Shown here: one piece after another, positions 12,800 to 24,783 of the stretch
Position numbering within the stretch: the stretch's first letter is position 1
How the letters are laid out: each line of letters starts with the position of its first letter
Assembly (NCBI GenBank): GCA_036346205.1
Contig: JARFJB010002193.1
Coordinates: 100,001 to 164,000, forward strand
Direction: 5' to 3'
Length of the DNA: 64,000 bases
Source: Vesta saturnalis
Taxonomy: Eukaryota; Arthropoda; Insecta; Coleoptera; Lampyridae
Program-made: the position numbers and the translations under genes
The notes under the pieces: generated by a model
The model's input: only the letters and a program-made list of their open reading frames with translations
Databases searched by the model: none
Told to the model about the DNA's origin: nothing

Positions 12800-12985
12800 T
12801 GGCTTACACGTTAACAATAGGGCCTTCTTATTAGAATAAAATTCAAATTTTACATCAAGGGGTCAGCGAAGTCCCAACAGTAAGTTGTCAAGCCTATATC
12901 TGTCTTACAAGATAGCATTAGGCCTCCATATTAGAATACAACTTCAAATTACCAGTCATAACCTACAAAACAAATATCATTTCAA
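12800..12985 (-). repeat. Right terminal-repeat-like arm remnant
   Basis: Contains TAGGGCCTTCTTATTAGAAT and AGGCCTCCATATTAGAATAC, matching the right arm of the 53.6-59.2 kb foldback (near 58955 and 59040) and, more loosely, that of the 33.4-38.3 kb foldback (near 37180). The rest of the arm is lost. Confidence 0.55.
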
Positions 12986-13012
12986 CCAGGGTAACGACAT
13001 ATAACGATATAT

Positions 13013-13160
13013 AAAACATAATTATATACTATATATAATTATGTTTTATTGCAAATAAGATTTATTTAAAAATAAATTATAATAAATTATGATAATAAAT
13101 ATACTATATATAATTATGTTTTTATTGCAAATAAGATTTATTTAAAATAAATTATTACAA
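13013..13160. repeat. AT-rich palindrome and tandem duplication
   Basis: A palindromic stretch around 13013-13049 (AAAACATAATTATATA and its complement) is followed by two near-identical units (about 13024-13079 and 13099-13155) containing TTGCAAATAAGATTTATTTA. Confidence 0.75.
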
Positions 13161-13429
13161 TTAAAACTGGACTCACTAACTATAAGTTAATATGAACTCT
13201 AACTATTGTATCAATGCAGCGTCTTTTATAACAATCATTAGTTATTAAGATAACTAACATCTCTAACAATTGATAAATTACAATAATAACAAATATCAAA
13301 GTTTTCACGTGATAATATTTGATGAAGCAATTATTAAAAACAAGGTAATCAGCTCCACTAAACGTGAAGACAAGCTTAAATACGGATAGTAGCATACGTC
13401 CACACACGTACACACACCCATTCACTAAC

Positions 13430-13620
13430 ACTCACCACACACATTCTCTCTCAGTCTCCTCCTCACCTCATCTCACTCTGCACCTGCCTCCTCGCCTCGC
13501 TCTCGCTCTCGCTCTCACTCACTCTCACCTCACCTCACCTCCTCACTCCTCACTCTCACTCTCACCTCACTCACCTCACTCTCACTCTCACTCTCACTCA
13601 CTCACTCTCACCTCATCTCA

Positions 13621-13652
<32 letters not shown>

Positions 13653-13706
13653 CTCACCTCACTCTCACTCCTCACTCACTCTCCTCACTCTCACTCACTC
13701 ACTCAG

Positions 13707-13787
<81 letters not shown>

Positions 13788-13930
13788 GTGTGTGCGTGTG
13801 CGTGTGCGTGTGCGTGTGCGTGTGTCGTGTGTGTGTGTGTGTGCTGTGTGTGTGGTGTGCTGTGCGTGTGTGTGTGGTGTGCGTGTGTGCGTGCGTGTGC
13901 GTGTGTGTGCGTGTGCGTGTGCGTAACTCC
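13430..13930. repeat. Pyrimidine (CTCACT)n tract followed by (GT)n tract
   Basis: 13440-13705 is almost pure C/T with A (CTCACTCTCACT variants). 13710-13790 is pure GT, then GT with GC interruptions to about 13925. The long open frames across it are simple-repeat artefacts. The polypyrimidine part could form triplex DNA and the GT part Z-DNA. A copy of the dispersed repeat follows within about 130 bp. Confidence 0.95.
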
Positions 13931-14061
13931 AGATTTATAATAGCGGTACGTACTGTGAAATGTGTGTATTAAGCGTGTGCATGTGTCATTTGCGCCTGTG
14001 AGCTGATGTTTGTGAGAAATGCTAGGCGGTGCAGGTTTATTATAAAAATACTGCATTACGT

Positions 14062-14575
14062 TAACATATCGATTAATTATCTTCGATGGAATTTCTTGAT
14101 ACGAGGCAAAAAAATTCCTAAGGTGTGTTCAAATTTCTTATATATCTGAATAGCGATTAATTTTATAGGAAATACTTGAAGACATGATTTTAACATATCA
14201 TTTGATTTCACATGGAACTTGCTTTGATGAAAGTACTTTAAGGTGCTAGCAAAAATGCGATTAAAATTATAATAAATTGAAGATAGAATGCTAAGCTGTA
14301 TTATCGATATTTATATATAATCGGGCGGCTTTGGAATATTTTTTTTAGTTAGAATCTAGGTGTCCCTTAACATCTATCTGACATGAAATTTTAAACGTCC
14401 ATCTGACATAGATTATCGTTTTTGTATTTGCAATGTTGTTATTTTCGTTATGAACGTATCAAAAAAGAGATTGCATAATTATCTTAAAACATTATTATTA
14501 TTAAAACTATTTCACTTACTTCAATTTCCACTTTGTAGGTTGGAAGATCGTGTGTTGTTCCACACCAGTATTTTT
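14062..14575 (+). repeat. Dispersed repeat copy (GGTTGGAAG-tailed family)
   Basis: Ordered blocks: ATCGATTAATTATCTTCG, then CATCTATCTGACATGAAATT, then GAGATTGCATAATTATC, ending CTTTGTAGGTTGGAAGATCG and TGTTGTTCCACACC. The same order recurs at 21716-22212, 45775-46345 and, inverted, at 41765-42060. The middle block also forms the tandem units inside the 53.6 kb foldback arms, so the families are related. Confidence 0.8.
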
Positions 14576-16699
14576 TATTAATGTTCATTTTACAAAATTA
14601 TGAACTTTTGACGCAGGTTTAGTATTTTTGTTGTGTTAATGAAGGTTTTCAAATTTCTGTTTTTGTTTAGCTGTTGTTATAGTTATTGCAGACTCCTAGC
14701 CATTTCGATCAATTGGTCTAACTTAAAATATGAATGGTATAGAGGGGATTTCTTGCTAATTGTTCAAGTTTCTTATTTATGACTTTCCTTAGAATCGCTT
14801 GACTAGCTTTGTTGAACATATAAGTGCACGACGGTAATGTCGTTAAAACTTGCGCACTTATAGCATTAAGGTATATATACAATGTTTGTAGTTAGTAAGA
14901 AAGAAATAATATACTTTGTGTAATTTCATATAAGCAAGGTTATCAGTTACCTAATTAAAAAGATTCTTCCCCCTTTACTCTATAATTCTATATACCCTTT
15001 GCTAACGCAATATGGACGGATACAAGCATATGAAGTCATGTATCGCACAATTATTACGTCGATAAGTACCACATTATCGTAAATTTTTTCCGTAGGAGTA
15101 GACTTCTATATACTTAAAGAAGATAGAATTTTATAATTTAAGTAGCAAATTATTAAGTACCTATTTAAATGTCATCATTGTCGAAATCCGTATTTATGAA
15201 AATAGTGTTTAAATTAGTTAACCTACTCTCGACGTACTTATCTTCTCAAAGTTATTTTTAAGATTATAAAACTTCAGTCTTTAATGATTAAATAATGTTA
15301 TCGAAACAAACAAAGATATAAACGTTTAACAGCAGAAAGAAATACAAATTACATGAAACATTACAGATGATTTATGATCGTTTAATCTGGTGGTAAATAT
15401 AAACATTAGTTATTATAAAATATGGCTACTAAATACTTTATGATCATATATTAGGACATAGCGATAATAAAATTATTTATTAACGTCTAGGTTACTCATT
15501 AATATATTTAATTGGTATGTACTTTATAAATTCTAATAAACATACATGTTAATAACAAATATCAATTACCACAGCAGAAAGGTTTGTACTATACCTACTC
15601 TTTTGCTGATTGTCCATAGTTTTACCAACATTAATATTTATATTTATGAGGTTTATTAGAATTATAATAAAAATTAACCTAAATACACAACTACGGTTGA
15701 ACACCCTTACGGTTTGTTCTGTTCGGTACACATTGTTACAAATTTTAAGATAGAAGGACAAAAATAATAAAAAAAGTGTAATTTATTGTTACTTTATTGT
15801 GAAACTTACTACTTAATTACTTCACATTTATTATTTAAATAACTTAATAATAAGCAGTTGATTATACTTTGTCCTTATTTAAGCAGATATATCCAAAAAT
15901 AGAATATACGTTTTGAATTATATGAAATGTCATTTATAGACTCATAAATAATCTGACAACATACATTGTTATTCTCTAAACAGTAGCATAGACGTTAGGT
16001 ATGTTTGGATAGCTTATCGATAGTTCTGTTTATTAACAAATAAAACTTTAATTATAGACTAATTGCTGTGATGTATCAGCAAAACTTTTTACAAAACATG
16101 TCTTTACTAGGAATCAAGCAAAAGTTGAATTTCTAACAGTTTTAAACATATTTAAAGGGTGAGGTATCAAATGTACTAGAAAACACTATGGTACGTTCGT
16201 TATCATTAAAATGTATAAACTAATTTTTCAATCATGCTTAGACCGTCACCAGCAGAACAATGGCAGCTCGTGATCATTTTTAAAGAGTAGCTGTTTTGGT
16301 TACACTGCTTAATTTTTTATTTTGAGTTTTATTTTGTTGCTGATGATTAGGATACTTTTTAACAGAGATGGTAGAATTGCGTATTCTTGAATTAAATCAC
16401 AAAATATTATTATAATCACTTAAAACTATTGCATGTATTTTGTCCCGTTAGAACTCATAATAAAAAAATTTGTTCTGAACGTTACATTAGCTGTCCTCCG
16501 AAAGTATTTTTTTTATACTTTATACACATCATAGGTAGCTTTGTGTCGATTATGAACCGTATTGTGTGTTATTTTGCTTAAAGGTTTTGTTCTTAATTAG
16601 TTTAAAATTACACGCAATTCAAGTTAGGGGGGCTACGGACAGGACAATTTAATTTTTTTAATAATATTTTTATAGGAACAATATTTTGTTTTACTTTTG
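14576..16699. other. AT-rich, no gene seen
   Basis: About 2.1 kb with no coding or RNA signal that I can support. Small open frames (such as 15549-15761 minus) have no recognisable similarity. Confidence 0.5.
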
Positions 16700-17299
16700 A
16701 GGTCAGCGCGCATTTATTAGCATCGACGGACGAAACGAACGGAAATTATTAATTACGTTATTTTAAATTGCATAAAGTCCATTTGTACGCATCGTAGGTA
16801 CGGAATTCCAGTCCAGAGTTATTCAAAAATAATTTAAATCCGTGCATACCATACGTTCGGATGACGTTATTCGCATATCCGAGTAAATGCGCGCCAGTCA
16901 CAATAGGAATCGGCTTGGGTGAATCGTATTCTCATTCTTTTGTGCACGTGTTTATTTGTACCATAGCAAATTACGATGGATGATGCTTTACTAATAAGTT
17001 TGGTGTAACAATATGAAGAAATTTACAATTTAAAGCACAAACAGTATAGTAACCAACAAAGTCGGCAGTATATTTGGGAGGAAATTGGGACTATAATTAA
17101 AGAATCAGGTAGGTATGCAGTTGAAACATTTATTTTTTTAGTTTCGAGTACGATAGATTACATTTAAATCCATGAAAAGTAAAACATAATATATGAAAAT
17201 ATAATACTTTAAAATCTTTTCCTTGTCGAACTTTTTTGATTTGGCACTCTACGTCCAATGCGTTCGTTGCGTCCGATGCGTAAAAATGCGCGCTTACCT
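16700..17299. mobile_element. Short DNA element with imperfect terminal inverted repeats and a MADF exon
   Basis: Left end about 16700-16738 (AGGTCAGCGCGCATTT ... CGACGGACGAAACGAACG) is inverted at about 17256-17299 (GCGTTCGTTGCGTCCG ... AATGCGCGCTTACCT). Total length is about 600 bp. It encloses one MADF-like exon. MADF/Myb-SANT genes accompany PIF/Harbinger transposases, so this may be a deleted Harbinger. The flanking 3 bp do not give a clear target duplication. Confidence 0.55.
16976..17107 (+). pseudogene. MADF-domain-like first exon
   Basis: From the ATG at 16976 the frame reads MDDALLISLV, a stop (TAA at 17006), then QYEEIYNLKHKQYSNQQSRQ and YIWEEIGTIIKES. The spacing of LI.LV, YEEIYN, H..Y.N and WEEI matches the N-terminal half of MADF domains (for example Adf-1-like factors and PIF-associated proteins). 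The exon ends before a GT donor (GTAGGTATGC). No second exon is found in the element. One in-frame stop makes it a pseudogene; the domain call rests on pattern only. Confidence 0.55.
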
Positions 17300-17616
17300 T
17301 TTATCCCCTACTAAAGACTTTTGTTTTTACATCGTTTGAAAATTAACAATATTCAGATTATGGAGTTGCAGACATGCCAACCTCTCCCCAACATATTTGT
17401 ATAGTACGAGTTAGTTGTTCTAGCCTTGCACTGTTTTGTTTTTTTAAGTTTTGTACTTGCGCCGTTTAATTTAAAATGGTGGGAGGAGCTGTTGCGGTCC
17501 CGGCCCTTGGATTATTTTTCAAATGCTCTTATAGCAACAATGATTTGATATAGTTTAGCATTCGGTGTCTAGCAGCAGAGCAATGAGCATCTATTGTTGA
17601 TCGTTTACGCTTACAT

Positions 17617-18740
17617 TTGAAAGCAACATTTTGCGTTAAGTTCCTCTACCAGCGTCTTCTTCACGGTGCCGGTTACTACACAGCCACCGTTTCAGTGACG
17701 AAACTCTTTAGAGTGTTTCCGTCGTTAGAAGGTCAGTCCAGTGGTTTCCCCTCTTCAGCCAGGATAGCTCTAAGAAGAGCAAAAAGGAAACGAAGAGAGA
17801 ACAAAAGAAGATGGACGAAGAGATTGCTGCTATACCGCTACCAGCAGAGACACCTACCGACGAAGCAACAGAATAGTCGTCACCATCCGACCGAATCCGG
17901 CTACTGAGAAAGAAGCCGTCGATGGATCGCCCGAAGGTCGAAAAAGTGCTATTGCCAGGGAGAGGTTACCTCCGGTAATCTTTCGTGACAGGGGAACTGA
18001 TTCACCTTTTCCCGTGAATTGGAACGAGGAGTCGCCTTCACACGGGTGAAGGAAATCACCGAGGGATTCGGGATCCAGTCTGCCACTGCCAAAGACTATA
18101 CCCATCAGGTAAAGAGTGAAGGTACGTTCAAGATGGTACTAGGGGAAGTGCCTGTAGAAATCTCCGAGGGCCAAGTTTGCTCGGAGCTACGAGCGCACGA
18201 CATCAATATCACCGCTGGTTTCAGAAGGAACAAATAAGGACAATCTATCCTGGTTCTGCGGGTACAGCTACCATCCAAAGACTACCTTAAGAAGATCCGG
18301 CAGGTGGAGTACGTTGATCGCTTTCGAGTCTCCATCGAAGACTTGAGGCACAAATCCGGCATCGAACAGTACCACCGGTGCCAGGGATTCCGTCACGCAG
18401 AGCGTTGCTGTATAGCGCTGAGAAACTGTGTCAGGTGTGCAAGACATCACCAACGAATGCATTAAACCCCGCAGCGACCGGGCAAAGTGTGTGAATTGCG
18501 GTGGTGATCATATGCCTAACTTCAGCGTAGTCCCAAAGTATCTATGCCTCCCGCAGCGGTAGAGGACCGAAGCACCGCTTTGACAGCGGCAGAAGAGGGC
18601 ACCGCTGATAGCAGAACCCTCTCAAAACCGAACCGATGTTAGTTACGCCAAAGCAACCGCAAACGGTAGCGAGTTGGCTGAAATACCGAGCCACTTAGAG
18701 TCTTAGACTTGGCGAAGGTCCTACGTGTTATCCGAAGTGA
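17617..18740 (+). pseudogene. LINE ORF1 (gag-like) fragment, copy 1
   Basis: Broken frames encode KRKRRENKRRW (basic), FKMVLGEVPVEIS and ELRAHDIN (about 18130-18215), a typical PRE_C2HC-like region of Jockey-clade ORF1. These are followed near 18375-18520 by CQGFRHAERCC, CVRCARHH and KCVNCGGDH, which are zinc-knuckle spacings. Local GC content is well above its AT-rich surroundings, marking a foreign insertion. Frameshifts and stops separate the parts. A second copy on the minus strand at 44030-45290 has the same order. No ORF2 follows in either copy. Confidence 0.75.
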
Positions 18741-20568
18741 TTCTCACACACGGTTAGGAGGTGTTTGGCCTTTTCGAGTAAATACTTCGGGAACAGCGAT
18801 GAGTAGGGATGTATGGAATAAGTATAGCTAAACAGTATCGACCCATGTAACTTTTATCTATTAAACACATCTATTACTCGTTACACAAAATTGACTAAAA
18901 AAAACACTAAGTCCCGCTCAAGGTGAATTATCCTAAACGTAAGTGAAGTATTCTAATTAACGTAACGTAAATTAATTAATTATATGTTTTTTTTGGTTTT
19001 TTTTTTGCACGTACTAAATATTACATATTGTAAAATTACATTATAATTAAAATGCCTGAGCAGTCACCTGAAAAATATACTACATATAATGAATTGTAAA
19101 TAATGAATGAACAAATTGTTATTGAATTGACTCGAATTCAATATAGTTTAGGGCCTAATTAAAATACTTACCTTTTGAATTATAATCGTGTATTTTTCTT
19201 TACATTTTTTTACAAACTTGGGGGTTTCGAAAAAATTTTAGGAATCACCGCTAGTAAATAACTATACTTTTATGAAAATAGTTTAGTTGTCAACCAAATA
19301 TGTGGAATAGAAATCACAAAGATAAACCTGTTATTACAATATATGTATTTGAAAACTAAGTATGGGCTGTAATTTTAATTCAGTGGAGATTACCTAGACC
19401 TTTAATAAATTACATGCTATAAAACCAAGTGTTAAGCAAAACGGTGGAGAAGTGCATTAATTTGGTACTAATGAACAAAACAAGATATTGAGTAATACGG
19501 AATATGGCTTGCGACAGGCTAGATCGGCAGGAGTCTTCACCCATACCTGGAACAAACCTATCGAGTTCTACAAAAACTCTCGAATTGTTACTCTTGATAT
19601 ATTTAAGGATTTCGAACTGGTTTGTCACGCTACACTTCTTCACAACTTGCGACGTACGGTCTACCTCGAAAACTATATGCATGGAGCTCAGATCTTCAAT
19701 CAAATGAAAGTAGATAGTCCTAGGCGACACTCTTTTTAAGTAATCAAAATTTAGTAACGCTTCAGGAATCAGCATTGACGTACAATGTATTCCTGCATCA
19801 TATAAACTATTCACAGCACACTACACTCCAGTATCCTATAACATCAAGTTCCCAGCTGAGCGAAAGGCGTTTAACACTGTGGGGTGGTGCCTCCATCATA
19901 TCTGAATCCAATCTATTACTACGAAAGCTTAGGCATGTCAACTTTTGCTAAAAAAATCATCAATCTTACACTCTGTTCGAATGAACTCCTTTCGTTTTAT
20001 CGTTACTCGGATGGCTTCTATCATCTGATTTAAGCAGCATACATCCCATACAGAAATTTACTTATTTGTTTTTTGTTTTAAATATAAGATTGTACAAGGA
20101 TATTTTTTTCTTTATTTTCCTAAAATTCAATTTTATATCTTTCTGTGAGGGATTAATTATTTAAAAGTTGTACTTCAAGTCCGCCAGTTATCTAACGCAT
20201 GTTTTTTATCCGTTATTACATCTTCCTTTTCTTTGTAACTTTATTTTCTGTTACATGTATTGATACGAATCTTTCATTTATCGTTTCATTAAATTTAAAT
20301 TAAACATACCGTAAGAAATTAAGTCTATGGAGAAGGGGATTCCACAGCACGATCTACTAGAATTAATCAAATCAACGGTTAGACCTTTCTAATATTAGAC
20401 CTATCCATTTTCTACTTACTTCGGCCCCGAAAATTTAGTGTACCTAAATCAACGTTATCGAACATGAGTTAATACTTTAGATGCGCTATTTGCACCTGAA
20501 AGGATAGTGCTTTAAGTTCATAATCAGTAAACAATAGCTATCTCTAAGTGCATTTTTATATGATGCTT

Positions 20569-20631
<63 letters not shown>

Positions 20632-21589
20632 TTACTTGTCTACACACCAGCATAATCATATCATATTCCTGGAGTAACTGTATGAATTAGTATAAATGGT
20701 TTACTTTCTTTCTCTGTTTGATAGAATACCTACTCTAGTTATGCCAATCCTAATTAGAACTCGATTAGGTATCCTCTAATATGTCAAAGGTCAAGGTCAA
20801 CAACATTTTTAACAGGTTGCGTACAACAGCAACGTTATTACATGTGTTATAGCCGAAATATAGGCGAAACTAACAGACGTCAAACTCCACATCTAGCAAA
20901 AAGTATACCTTTCTTAAAGTGAATTCAGTGAAAAATTAAGAAGACAATAAGAAAATGGATAGGTAATTCGTAACGCCCTGTGTCATTTTTATGGATTTAC
21001 ATTAAGTTGTACATCACAGTTTGTTCCGATTTGTCGGAATCTCCGAATCTATAAAAACTAAAATCACAAATCAACAAACTACCACTTTGCTCCTTAGACA
21101 ACCACGGTATTTTGTGTTCTATATACAAAAGATTCTTAGATTCGGTACTGTACACTTCGGATTTGAGGGAATCTAACAATAGGAAAAGTCTAAAGTTTTC
21201 AAATCTAGTAAACGATTAGGTCAGTAAACTGGCTCAAGACGAGCGAGCAACTACCAGTATACAAATCATCAAAATGATTCTTGATCGGAAAGTTATTATC
21301 GTTTCTTCCGATTCATGATCATTAGCTTCTATTGTTTGTATTATGGCAGGTTAGATACCTGTTCAGACTTTCATCATCTGAATAAATTATGCCTGAGTTT
21401 TCTTACACCAATACTCCAATATCAGGCTTTCACTAATAAAAAACGTGCATTCGTCACAAATCAAATAGTCTTCATGTAACATAAGTATGCAAAGCAATTA
21501 TTTCGTTTATTACTTTGCAAAACTGCAATTGTCTGTAGAGTACATCTTCCGTTAACTCTTGCACTATTTTCATTTTTGTATGGGTGCGT
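18741..21589. other. No gene seen; (AT)n at 20570-20626
   Basis: AT-rich. Open frames exist on both strands at 19410-19814, but I recognise neither translation. A pure AT tract of about 55 bp starts near 20570. Confidence 0.5.
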
Positions 21590-21670
21590 GCAGGCGTGCG
21601 TACATGCGTAAGAGAGTGCGTGCGTACGTGCGTGCGTGCGTGCGTGCGTGCGTGTGAGTGCGTGGGAGAG
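21590..21670. repeat. (GCGT)n microsatellite
   Basis: TGCGTGCGTGCG units with a few interruptions, immediately upstream of a dispersed-repeat copy. Confidence 0.9.
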
Positions 21671-21715
21671 CGAGTTTATCGGAAACTGTTTTGATTTTAT
21701 TAAAATTCCTTTGAA

Positions 21716-22212
21716 ATGGCTGTATATTTCAAAGGTATAAAATACCTATATATAGACCTTAATCGTATAGATTAATTATCTTGCGTAATTTAGCGGCAAA
21801 AAAATGCTAAGGAAGGATTTAAGTGTTAGTTCAAATTTTTTCAATATCTGAATAATGATTAATTTTATAAGAAAATGTGTAGACATATTTTTAAAGAAAA
21901 TTTAATTTTACATAACTTTTCTTTATAAAAATTCTTAATATAAACCGAAGTGTAGAAATTAGATAAATTTGATTGAATCGATATTTTTATAAAAGCGAGC
22001 GGCTTTTGGAATTTTTTTTAGGTTAGCATCTATTAACCTCTATCTGACATAAAGTTTTAAACATCTGTTTGACATAGATTATTGATTTTGTTTTTACAAT
22101 GTTACCTATTTTCCGTAAAGAACTTATCAAAAAATTGTTATCAAAATTCGTTTATTTCTTTCAAATTTCATTTTGTAAGTTGGAAGGTCGTGTGTTGTTC
22201 CACAGCAGATTT
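21716..22212 (+). repeat. Dispersed repeat copy (GGTTGGAAG-tailed family)
   Basis: Starts ATTTCAAAGGTATAAAATAC and CTATATATAGACCTTAATCG, continues with CCTCTATCTGACATAAAG, and ends TTGTAAGTTGGAAGGTCGTG and TGTTGTTCCACAG. It is nearly complete and gives the clearest picture of the unit, about 490 bp. Confidence 0.85.
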
Positions 22213-24066
22213 TTTTTATGTGTAAAGTTACGTAAAAATAGTTTCGACATTTTGGCTGTATTTATTACGAACTGGCGAAATTGCGTATTTCTTGTGACAG
22301 ATCGACCACAAAATTTAATTGGTTCTAATTAATTGGAGTCTTTGAATATACGGTATCAGTCTTGGTTGTAGAAGCTGTTTATTATAATATTGGTCACGAT
22401 TCATTTATGTAGCTAGTAAAATTTCAGATTTGAACCAAAGCGAGTCATACTTGAAAACGTTTAAATATATTGTATTTGCAAAAATTGGAAGCAGTATTTG
22501 ACAGAATACAGCTGATTGATAAAGAACATACTGTCGTTTTGCTTTAATTTTGAAATAGGGAATAGTAATTTGGTATGTAAAAAATTAATAGACAAATATT
22601 GTGTTTTCGAATTGGGTGATACTTATTTCTTTCAGAATTTTGACAATTATAAATATTATTTTATACGAGGGTTAATGCTAAAGTATTCAGACGTCTTACT
22701 ACTGTGATTTTTTAAAAAAGTATACAGTGTGTGATCAATAATTTTATGATAATGTACCTATATGTTTTAAAGTTTTCTTAAGCTTTGAGCGATTTTGTTT
22801 TTTAGTTGCACTTAAGGGCTTTTAAAATTGTAGTGACGTATGTTTAGGATTAAGATTAATTTATTAAGGTTATTAGGACAAAGTTTAACGTATTTTTTCA
22901 AGTGTAAATGTTGGATGTTTAATATTCAATTGTGTAACTCGACTAGGACTATTTATTTCAGAGAAATTTCAGATTTCAGTGGCGCCTAGAGACTATTTTC
23001 GCGAATTGATTATTATTTACGTTTTATCACGATCCCGCCCATTTCCATTGCAGTTAGCTTGTCAACCTGCTTACCTTAGTAAGCCTTAACGACGCCTAGT
23101 GCAACTTGGTCGTGTAACAATCCGTGACATTAAAAGTGGCAAAAATTTCGTATTTTCAAGAAAAAATGAATTTAGGTAAAGTGAAAAATAAGGTTTGTAT
23201 TTTATTGTTGAACGAGGTTTATGTGTCTTTAGTATAAAGTTTAAACGGTTTGCCTACAGTTAATGTATATCCGTCACAGTTATTTAAGCAAAAGAGGGTA
23301 AGATTTGTGTATAATTCTGCTTAAGGAAAATGAAATTTTATTGTAATCTTTCTAGATACAGCAACCAACAGAAAAGGTTTACAAGTTATAAAAGCAAAGT
23401 AACTTGTTTGCATTAGATTTTATTAAAAATGAGTCAAATGCAGCAAGATAATTATTGAAATCAGGTGTCCATATTACTTTTATTTGTAACAGCATTTTGT
23501 CATCCACTGAATTTGTTTTACATTTATCATGTTACGTGACATATGTAACCATTTAGTTAGTATCGAGGGAGAAGAAGTATCTTCATATTAGACAAAGGAA
23601 AACGGATATACTAGACAGGGCATAGTGTCTTACATGGCCGCTTTTCCAGGTCTGTACTTTGAAATTGAAATAAGTTGCTAATTCTGTTTGACATATTTTT
23701 AAAGATACAGATTACATATAATTGTTTATTAAATATGCAAATCATGGGGGCATGTAAATAAGCATATTCCAATTTAGGCGGAACAATAAGCCCCAAAAAA
23801 TGTTACACCTGTCTTATTTCTTATCCACACCACTACTGCTACTACATGAACTTAGCGCTCACGACGCCATATAGTGAAAATTTTAAATTTGTACATTAAT
23901 TTGTTTAAATACAACGCACTTTAATAAATAAACTGGACTTAACGAACGACGAACGTTTACTGACACCGCTTGACGCCATTGTCATACCAACATGGCGGAC
24001 GTAATATCTTTTCATTTCTTGATATTTCATCTCCCCACTATAATAACCTATGATATAGGATTAATA
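22213..24066. other. AT-rich, no gene seen
   Basis: No recognisable coding sequence, RNA or repeat beyond short AT-rich runs. Confidence 0.45.
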
Positions 24067-24124
24067 TAGATACACTTTCACTTACGCTTTTTTTATAGAT
24101 ACACTTTCACTTACGCTTTTTTTA
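24067..24124 (+). repeat. 29 bp tandem duplication
   Basis: ATAGATACACTTTCACTTAC followed by GCTTTTTTT occurs twice in a row. Confidence 0.9.
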
Positions 24125-24207
24125 TACTCAAGTAGAGTCAGCAATAGAGGTTAAAGTCGTCGGGTATTTATGGTTGTGTTTTTTATAAATAATTGTGTAA
24201 TTTTCAG

Positions 24208-24285
24208 AATGATGTGCGTTGCAGACGGTTGTAACAGTTCTACTAATAAAAGCACTGGTAAACATCTTAGTGTTATTAATCAGTA
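24208..24285 (+). other. Possible THAP-type zinc-finger start exon
   Basis: A pyrimidine-rich stretch ending TTTTCAG precedes MMCVADGCNSSTNKSTG. The C-x4-C pair near the N-terminus is the usual start of THAP domains, common in P-element-like transposases. The rest of the domain (second Cys-His pair) is not seen before the frame closes. Weak evidence. Confidence 0.2.
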
Positions 24286-24783
24286 ACGCCAACTCAATGT
24301 ATACAAGGCCGTCTTACGAACATGAAAAACAAATATACGGCAAAATAAATATAAGTATACATTTCTAAATAAACAATAAATTTTTTTTTTGTCAAAAAAT
24401 CAGATTCAGACGGGGGCCCCAGACGAGCAACGCCCCAGGCACCGCCCGGATTTACCTAAAAGTTAAGATGTATGTTAAAAAATTTCACTTCGGCAGTGAT
24501 AAAAAAGCAGCTGACGACGTCGCAAGGGGCTGCTAATGTACAGGATGGCTAAATTTCAATTGCTTTTATAGGAAATCTCGTATATAATAGTTCGTATGAA
24601 AAAATGAACCTCGTATCCATGATCATAAAGATTTCACGCTTGGAGAAAAAATAGTTATTAATACAACTACTACTTGTATCATTTATAACCTTTCTGATAA
24701 AACAAAGTAGGTACCTATCTGTCACTGCCTTGTTACAAAACTGGCAATTTAATAACATTTTATTGTTTATTATCACCTTAAAA

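Larger units (their letters stand above)
4408..13000. mobile_element. Decayed Maverick/Polinton-like element with DNA polymerase B and tandem-repeat arms
   Basis: From outside in, the left side has a terminal-repeat-like block (4408-5270) and a 2.26 kb array of GCAAACACGAAAA units (5275-7540) ending in CAAAGCTGCAGAA. The right side, inverted, has CAAAGCTGCAGAA (about 12495-12507), a 0.28 kb array of the complementary unit (to 12770) and a terminal-repeat-like block (12800-12985). Between them lies a degenerate DNA polymerase B gene. A further copy of the terminal sequence at 7856-8720 complicates the left side. No integrase, ATPase, protease or capsid gene is visible, so it is a deleted copy. 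The outer right end is not found; boundaries are approximate. Confidence 0.6.

Noticed and set aside
13364..14056. Open frames of 70-202 codons over the CT/GT tract
   Set aside because: Simple-repeat translations (Ser/Leu/His and Cys/Val strings).
19410..19814. 134-codon minus-strand frame and overlapping plus-strand frames
   Set aside because: No recognisable motif on either strand and no neighbouring support.
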